Source: a virus. From it: DNA of 53,806 bases. The stretch spans positions 1-53,806 of IMG/VR virus record IMGVR_UViG_3300020122_000296; one strand, given 5' to 3'. A program made the translations under genes and the position numbers. Positions 48,793-53,806 of the stretch are shown one piece after another (position 1 is the first letter of the stretch; the number at the start of each line of letters is the position of its first letter). Below the pieces are notes generated by a model. That model saw nothing but the letters and a program-made list of their open reading frames with translations. It ran no database searches and was not told the origin of the DNA.

Positions 48793-49017
48793 ATGGAATG
48801 GAGCATTCAGCTTAGCGGCCCCCGGGCCCAGGTCCTGCAGGAGTTGACAGAGATTGTCGAAGTGCCCGCTGAAATCCAAACGATGATCCCCGAGTTGGTG
48901 GCTCACATGCCGCTACCAACGGGCTTGAACATCACCGGCAAGGGAGGAAAGGGAAGCATCGAAAACCTCTCTGTGCTTGGGTTCGACTTTGCGCCGCAGG
49001 ACTCACCTGCCAGCTAA
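48793..49017 (+). CDS. Hypothetical protein, 74 aa
   Basis: Start ATG 48793 (MEWSIQLSGPRAQVLQELT); a TTG at 48742 in the same frame would overlap the micro-protein. Acidic helix EIVEVPAEIQTMIPELVAHM, then a short Gly/Ser-rich tail. Not recognised. Lies in the small membrane/lysis-like group. Confidence 0.6.
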   Translation: MEWSIQLSGPRAQVLQELTEIVEVPAEIQTMIPELVAHMPLPTGLNITGKGGKGSIENLSVLGFDFAPQDSPAS

Positions 49018-49059
49018 AGAGTTGTTGTCTTTTTGTTCATAGGGGCGTACAACCGCCCC

Positions 49060-49536
49060 ATGAAACAAAAACTATCCCTCATTGCAGTTCTGGCGATCTC
49101 GCTGTGTGCCATTTGGTTTGCTGGCTGTACAACTCCCAATCCCAATTACAACCCCAACCAGCCGCCATCGGCATCTAATCCCCCTTTTTCTCCGGATCCG
49201 CGGATTCTCTCGGTGTCCAACGCGGCAGCCCAGCTCAACAGCCAGTTGGCGCCAGTGAACCCCTACTCGGACCTGAGCGGGTGGGCAGTCAAATTGGGAT
49301 TTGGAGCCCTGGGGCTAATCAGTGGAGCCGTGGGATCTTACAAGGATCGACAGGCAATCGTTAATGCGCACGCCGCTACGATTTCCACTCTGGCTGATGG
49401 GATTGTGAAGGCTGGATCCGGCCAAGCCGTGCTCGACCATGCGAGCAGCACTGATAATTTTGCCGCAGTGGCTACGGCTATCAATGCCAGCACTGGCGCC
49501 AACCAAACAGCGGCCGGAACGGTAAAAACCGCCTAA
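49060..49536 (+). CDS. Lipoprotein, possible spanin-like
   Basis: 158 residues from ATG 49060. Signal MKQKLSLIAVLAISLCAIWF followed by the lipobox AGC, then a Pro/Asn-rich stretch (PNPNYNPNQPP). A second hydrophobic part LGFGALGLISGAVGS near residue 90. Lipoproteins near small membrane proteins are typical of lysis cassettes (outer spanin). The hydrophobic middle is unusual for that. The longer frame from 49033 lacks a signal start. Confidence 0.65.
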   Translation: MKQKLSLIAVLAISLCAIWFAGCTTPNPNYNPNQPPSASNPPFSPDPRILSVSNAAAQLNSQLAPVNPYSDLSGWAVKLGFGALGLISGAVGSYKDRQAIVNAHAATISTLADGIVKAGSGQAVLDHASSTDNFAAVATAINASTGANQTAAGTVKTA

Positions 49537-49539
49537 GCT

Positions 49540-51375
49540 GTGGCCAAAGAGACTGTTTTAGCCGATGCCACTTTCGATTTTTCGGGCGGGGTCAACTCTG
49601 ATGCCGTCACGACGATTCGAAGTGATCTGGTTACAAACGGGCTCCAACGCAATCAGCTCGCCTGGCTTTCCAATGGCACAACCCGCGGGGGGGCAATCTC
49701 CCCGCGGCCTGGCTACAACAAGCTGCTCGATTTAATCGCTACCGGGCTCTACCAGGGTGGGATCCTCTACGAGCCTATCCAAGAGGGAGATCCATACATC
49801 ATCTGCAGTGTATCGGGCCACATCATTAAGGCCCTGCTCAGCCCGCCCTACACTGTTACCGATCTCTCGGTTCAGTTTGGCTTAGTCAATCCGGCAACTC
49901 CTCCGGAAGTGTTCTTTGTGGAAGCGGAGGGAATTCTCTGCATCCAGGCTGGCGACTACTTCACTAATCCGCCTGGCACGCTGCCACTCTTTTACCGCTC
50001 GTCATTCGGAGGTCAACCGGAAGTGCTGCGGAGGTCGAACGGCCTTACAGGTAACGTCACCTACCCCAACATTAACGAGATTCCGGCTGCTACCTGCATG
50101 GTCTATTACCTCGGCCGATTGTGGTACGCTCAGGGCCGGAAATGGACCGCCGGCGATATTGTAGGCAATCAGGCCTCCGGTACCGCCCCTTACAATTTCA
50201 CCGATTCGGTTTTCAAGGTGACCGAAAACCCTCTGGCAGTTGGCGGCGATGGGTTTACCGTGCCATCCCAGGCTGGCGTTATCCGCGCAATGCGCTACAC
50301 CGCCAACCTCGACACTTCGCTCGGCCAGGGCCCGCTTTATATTTTCACGCGCAAGCAGGTTTACTCTTTCAATCCTCCGGTCACTCGAACCGCTTGGATT
50401 GCGGCCAATAACAACACTCAGCCGATCGTCACCGTGGCGCAGATCAATAACGGCGCCACCGGTGAGCGTGGGCTTTTCCATGTAAACGGCGATTTGTTCT
50501 ACCAGTCGCTCACTCCTGACGTCAGGACCTTGTTCATTGCAACCCGCTACTTCAAGCAGTGGGCTAACGTGGGCATCTCGAGAAACGTGCAAAGGGCGAT
50601 GCAGTTTGTTAATCGCGCGATCCAGCGCTACTGCCCAGGTGTGGATTTCGACAACCGCGGTCTCAATGGAACCCTACCCAAACAGACGGCCAACGGAGTA
50701 ATCTCTCAGGGCATTCTACCGCTCAACTTTGACGAGGTTTCGACGCTCGAGGAGCAGCGCCAGCCAGTGTGGGACGGAATGTGGGAGGGCATCGATGCTC
50801 TGCAGCTCTTCTCTGGTGACTTTGGCGGCCTGCAGCGCGCCTTTGCTCCGGTAGTCTCTCGCCAGGATGGGACGCTTGATATTTGGGAGCTCACCACTTC
50901 TCAGCGAACCGAAAATGGCGATAACCGGATCCTTTGGTATGCCGAATTTCCGGCGTTCACTTGGTCAGTGGCTGGATGGGAACTATCGCTCAAAGAGCTC
51001 ATGGGCGGCGAGCTCTGGCTCGACCGGGTTTCAGGTGAAATTGAGCTGCAGGTGTTTTACCGGCCGGATGCTGACCCTTGCTGGCACCCCTGGCTCAAGA
51101 CCGCCTTCTGCTCGACTCGGAATTGCGCCGAGGACGTCAACAACCCAATTTGCTACCCGACAGCGATTCAATACTGCGACGGGTACCAGTGGCCTTTTGT
51201 GCTTCCCAAGCCGCCAGAGCCGAGCGGCTGCCAGCCGATGATTTACAAGCGGCCGCGAGATCAGGGTTTCCAGTTTCAAGTCAAAGTGCAGGTCAAAGGC
51301 TATCTCCGGATCCGTGGTATAGTGCTCTATGCTCAAGAGAAGGAGCGCGGGATTTGGGAGGGGCTAAGGTGCTGA
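49540..51375 (+). CDS. Large beta-rich tail/neck structural protein
   Basis: 611 residues, GTG start 3 bases after the previous stop. ATFDFSGGVNSDAVTTIRSD then GLQRNQLAWLSNGTTRGGAI and repeated beta strands (GRLWYAQGRKWTAG, GLFHVNGDLFYQSLTPDVRT, LDIWELTTSQ) resemble phage structural proteins with a beta-propeller-like fold that sit at the neck or tail of short-tailed phages. No enzyme motif. The C-terminus has Cys-rich PDADPCWHPW and NPICYP. Confidence 0.75.
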   Translation: MAKETVLADATFDFSGGVNSDAVTTIRSDLVTNGLQRNQLAWLSNGTTRGGAISPRPGYNKLLDLIATGLYQGGILYEPIQEGDPYIICSVSGHIIKALLSPPYTVTDLSVQFGLVNPATPPEVFFVEAEGILCIQAGDYFTNPPGTLPLFYRSSFGGQPEVLRRSNGLTGNVTYPNINEIPAATCMVYYLGRLWYAQGRKWTAGDIVGNQASGTAPYNFTDSVFKVTENPLAVGGDGFTVPSQAGVIRAMRYTANLDTSLGQGPLYIFTRKQVYSFNPPVTRTAWIAANNNTQPIVTVAQINNGATGERGLFHVNGDLFYQSLTPDVRTLFIATRYFKQWANVGISRNVQRAMQFVNRAIQRYCPGVDFDNRGLNGTLPKQTANGVISQGILPLNFDEVSTLEEQRQPVWDGMWEGIDALQLFSGDFGGLQRAFAPVVSRQDGTLDIWELTTSQRTENGDNRILWYAEFPAFTWSVAGWELSLKELMGGELWLDRVSGEIELQVFYRPDADPCWHPWLKTAFCSTRNCAEDVNNPICYPTAIQYCDGYQWPFVLPKPPEPSGCQPMIYKRPRDQGFQFQVKVQVKGYLRIRGIVLYAQEKERGIWEGLRC

Positions 51376-51376
51376 T

Positions 51377-52534
51377 ATGGCAAATTTTCCGTGTGACAAC
51401 ACAATCATCTGCCCTTGCACTGATAACCCTTTGGGCAATTTCAGCTCCGAGGCGCCGGATCCCTTCGTCTATTACGGCTTTCGGCCGGTTCTTTGGAACC
51501 CCAACAATCCAATCGGCGGGCATCGTCCGCCGGCGCCGCCAATCTACTACGCGGCCGATTGTGCGGGCTTCTGCACGTCGACCCTCTCGCAAGAGGACGC
51601 GGACCTCTGCGCCGCGCGCCAGGCTTTCATCTGTTCGCACACGCCACCTGGGGGCGGGCCTCCGCAGCTCTTTTTTAACCAGCCTCAGAGCTGCTCACTC
51701 CCATGCGGAAACGGCTCCTTTTTCGTGTGGCAAGTGCCCGGCGGGGCTTTCGTGAATGTCAGCCAGGCGGCCGCGGACAATCAGGCCCAGGCCTACGCCT
51801 GCCAGCAAGCCGCTTTGCACGCCTTCTGTCTCAATGACATTCCCAATGAAGCGGAAACCGTCACCGAATACGATGCGACCATTTTCGTAAACGGCGCCGC
51901 GCGCACCCCGGTTCACTTCCTTTTAGTTGCTGGCAGTTTGCCGCCAGGCCTGACGCTGACACCGGAAGGGCCCTTGAGCACATTCCTCCATGGGACCCCG
52001 ACGACAACCGGTACCTTCACTTTCACGATCGAGGCGGTCGATGCCATCGGGGTATTTGTCACCAAGCAGTACACGATAACGGTAACCTCGACCTGTTCTC
52101 AGTTCTGGACCTCCATAGCGGGCAACTGGACATTCCAATTCCAGGGAGCTAACAGCACTGGCTCGATCTCAGGCAATTTGCTGATCGTTTCCGCTTACAC
52201 CAAAAATGGCATCGATCTATTTGGCATTACGATTGCCAATAACGGTGTGAGCCCCCCGCTGAACCCGGTACTCACCGCTCAATTTCAATGCACCCTTACG
52301 GTAGTGCCTTTGGTGATTACAAACATAGGGCCCATCGGTGTTCTGCAAATTCAAATCGATGACGCCAACACCGCAGCAGTGTATTTCACTTTCACTGGCG
52401 CGCCCGGCGCACCTACTGTTTTTAATTTCACTTTGCCGGTAGGAGCAAAGCCCAGGGTGAGTGCTACCGTCACGCTCCAGAGCCCGGTAAACGGTTTCGA
52501 TTCTCAGTTGGCGTATGGGATCACACTCGGATGA
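51377..52534 (+). CDS. Structural protein with Cys-rich N-terminus and Ig-like domain
   Basis: 385 residues, ATG 51377. The first 160 residues have many Cys (TIICPCTDN, CAGFCTSTL, SCSLPCGNGS). Then AGSLPPGLTLTPEGPLSTFL and TPTTTGTFTFTIEAVDA, an Ig-like (He_PIG) domain. The rest is beta-rich with lipocalin-like repeats. Likely tail or surface adhesion protein. Confidence 0.75.
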   Translation: MANFPCDNTIICPCTDNPLGNFSSEAPDPFVYYGFRPVLWNPNNPIGGHRPPAPPIYYAADCAGFCTSTLSQEDADLCAARQAFICSHTPPGGGPPQLFFNQPQSCSLPCGNGSFFVWQVPGGAFVNVSQAAADNQAQAYACQQAALHAFCLNDIPNEAETVTEYDATIFVNGAARTPVHFLLVAGSLPPGLTLTPEGPLSTFLHGTPTTTGTFTFTIEAVDAIGVFVTKQYTITVTSTCSQFWTSIAGNWTFQFQGANSTGSISGNLLIVSAYTKNGIDLFGITIANNGVSPPLNPVLTAQFQCTLTVVPLVITNIGPIGVLQIQIDDANTAAVYFTFTGAPGAPTVFNFTLPVGAKPRVSATVTLQSPVNGFDSQLAYGITLG

Positions 52535-52572
52535 TGCTTGATTAACAGGCGAGGCAGGAGTAAAGAGCGCTT

Positions 52573-53628
52573 ATGCCGAATCGGCCAACCTTCTCGATGC
52601 TGCTCAACAGCCGTTTCCCGAAAGCGATTGGCCTCTGTGCCTCGGACCGATCTGGCGTGGCGGCTGCTGTGAACGAGTGTCAAGAGATTCTCATTGCGGA
52701 TCCGATGGCACCGGAGGAAGGATGGTACGGAAGTTACGTCCATGTGCTCTTCCAAGTGCAACAGGCAAACGGGCAAGCCTACATCGTTACGCCGCGAGAA
52801 ATCGCTCGAATCGACAGGCTGGATATCTGCACCCGCCCGCGCTTCCTCCGCGGCGCGGCCTACGAGTACCTCATGTTCGGCAACGGCAAACAGCCAAAGC
52901 CCTGCCAGACTTCATGCGCTACTACTCAGGGATTTGAACGGGACAACCTCCCGCTGCTTTATCCTTTTCCGTCGAGCGGCCCGCAAGGCATCCGATTCTT
53001 TCCATCGAATAACGCTGACCTGGGAAAGCTCATGCAGCTTCAAGGTACCGATCAGAACGGTAAAACCGTTTACGGTACCGACCCGGTAACCGGCGCGGCC
53101 ATCATTGGCGAGCAAGTCTCTCTGGCGCTGCCCTTCTCGACGGCCGCATTCAGCTACCAGCAGATCACCGGTCTGATGAAGGATGAAACCAACGGCCCGG
53201 TTTTGGTCTATGCCGTCGACTCCCAGGGCAACCAGACGCTTATCTCCCAAATGGCGCCAAACGAAACGGTTGCAAATTACCGGCAGTACTTCCTCAATGG
53301 CCTGCCCTGCAACTGCTCGAACCTGACCTGCAACACCCCGAGTGTTACCCCTATCCAAGTCGACGCGATGTGTAAGCTGGATTATATCCCCGTCGAAAAC
53401 GACAGCGACTACCTCACGATTCAATCGATACCCGCTTTGATTGAGGAGGGCCAGGCGCGCCGCTGGTCGACCATTGACGCGGCTCAGGCATCGAAGAAAG
53501 AAACAGATCGTCACGCTAACGCGCTACGGATTCTTTGCGGGCAGTTAGATCACTATTTCGGCAAGACCACCACTGCGATCGGCTTTAAGATTTTCGGCCG
53601 CAATCGGCTTCGGCCGCAACACGTTTAA
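52573..53628 (+). CDS. Tail/neck connector-like protein
   Basis: 351 residues. MPNRPTFSMLLNSRFPKAIG then CQEILIADPMAPEEGWYGSY and ITPREIARIDRLDIC-like VTPREIARIDRLDICTRP, YEYLMFGNGKQPKPC. C-terminal GLPCNCSNLTCNTPS. The pattern fits a phage tail or neck structural protein in the order neck, tail, internal protein. No enzyme motif seen. Confidence 0.75.
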   Translation: MPNRPTFSMLLNSRFPKAIGLCASDRSGVAAAVNECQEILIADPMAPEEGWYGSYVHVLFQVQQANGQAYIVTPREIARIDRLDICTRPRFLRGAAYEYLMFGNGKQPKPCQTSCATTQGFERDNLPLLYPFPSSGPQGIRFFPSNNADLGKLMQLQGTDQNGKTVYGTDPVTGAAIIGEQVSLALPFSTAAFSYQQITGLMKDETNGPVLVYAVDSQGNQTLISQMAPNETVANYRQYFLNGLPCNCSNLTCNTPSVTPIQVDAMCKLDYIPVENDSDYLTIQSIPALIEEGQARRWSTIDAAQASKKETDRHANALRILCGQLDHYFGKTTTAIGFKIFGRNRLRPQHV

Positions 53629-53631
53629 GTT

Positions 53632-53806
53632 ATGCCAAGCACCCCAGGAATGGCGCCGGTTTTTAATAACTACTTTGCGACCTCCCCTTACTATGGCGGC
53701 GGATACCCAGGCAGCACCCAATTTTCGCCGTACACCTCCGCGAGCGAAGCGACGTCATTCAACCTCGGCTCAGGCGCCAATACTGAGGCGCTTACCGGCC
53801 AAATCA
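53632..53806 (+). CDS. Virion structural protein, 5' part (wraps to left edge)
   Basis: ATG 53632, 3 bases after the TAA of the previous gene. 58 codons (MPSTPGMAPVFNNYFATSPY, rich in Gly, Ser, Tyr, Pro) run open to the edge with one base left over. Together with bases 1-2 this makes the codon ACG, and then the frame of the gene at 3-734. The joined protein would be about 302 residues. Confidence 0.8.
   Translation, partial: MPSTPGMAPVFNNYFATSPYYGGGYPGSTQFSPYTSASEATSFNLGSGANTEALTGQI

Noticed and set aside
1-53806. CRISPR array
   Set aside because: No regularly spaced direct repeats were seen on either strand.

Overview
This 53,806-base window looks like the genome of one tailed phage, probably complete and circularly permuted. 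The evidence is an open reading frame that runs off the right edge (ATG at 53632) and continues in the correct frame at base 3 of the left edge. Joined, it would make one structural protein of about 302 residues. No CRISPR array, rRNA, integrase, DNA polymerase of replicative type, RNA polymerase or recognisable endolysin was found. Several small proteins (signal peptide plus fibronectin-III or Verrucomicrobia-style C-termini at 9.0-10.3 kb) suggest a verrucomicrobial host. This is inference from style, not proof. A 767-residue portal, a scaffold, a beta-rich neck/tail protein, a 2,078-residue giant protein and no tape measure or sheath suggest a short-tailed virion.

Layout. Late genes are on the plus strand from 25.2 kb to the right edge and, through the junction, on to 8.25 kb. 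Their order is terminase, Dam methylase, helicase loader, broken homing endonuclease, a glycosyl/methyl-transfer cassette with a C5-cytosine methylase (28.7-35.7 kb), portal, an ATP-grasp/DUF6527 pair, scaffold, GroES-like protein, capsid, cysteine-motif fibre genes, a possible lysis cluster, tail/neck proteins and the giant protein. Early genes form three blocks. A minus-strand recombination operon (15.67 to 8.25 kb) carries a Mgm101/Rad52-like annealing protein, a PD-(D/E)XK exonuclease, a RusA-like resolvase and many tiny Cys-rich or membrane proteins. A plus-strand block (15.78-18.5 kb) starts with a DUF3560 protein. A minus-strand block (25.15 to 19.2 kb) carries an XRE regulator, a PolX-like nucleotidyltransferase, an ASCH protein and a tRNA-like RNA, with two good terminators inside it.

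Gene packing is extreme. Most neighbours overlap by 4 bases (ATGA, GTGA or TTGA), and this supports several genes of 25-60 codons that would otherwise be missed. The recombination genes probably work together: exonuclease resects, annealing protein pairs, resolvase cleaves. The annealing protein ends in an SSB-like acidic tip. The late cargo between terminase and portal (four glycosyltransferase-like genes, three small-molecule-type methyltransferases and one DNA methylase) looks like a surface- or DNA-modification module. The ATP-grasp enzyme beside the portal may modify a virion protein.

Most noteworthy: the circular junction; the glyco/methyl cassette with its repeated G-x-DI-x-A family; a small repeated Cys domain at the head of adjacent fibre genes; an AP2/HNH endonuclease broken by a single in-frame TGA; a 131-base tRNA-like RNA; an RKTVVTxGIPT motif shared by two unrelated proteins; and strong excess of the palindromes CTCGAG and GGTACC.
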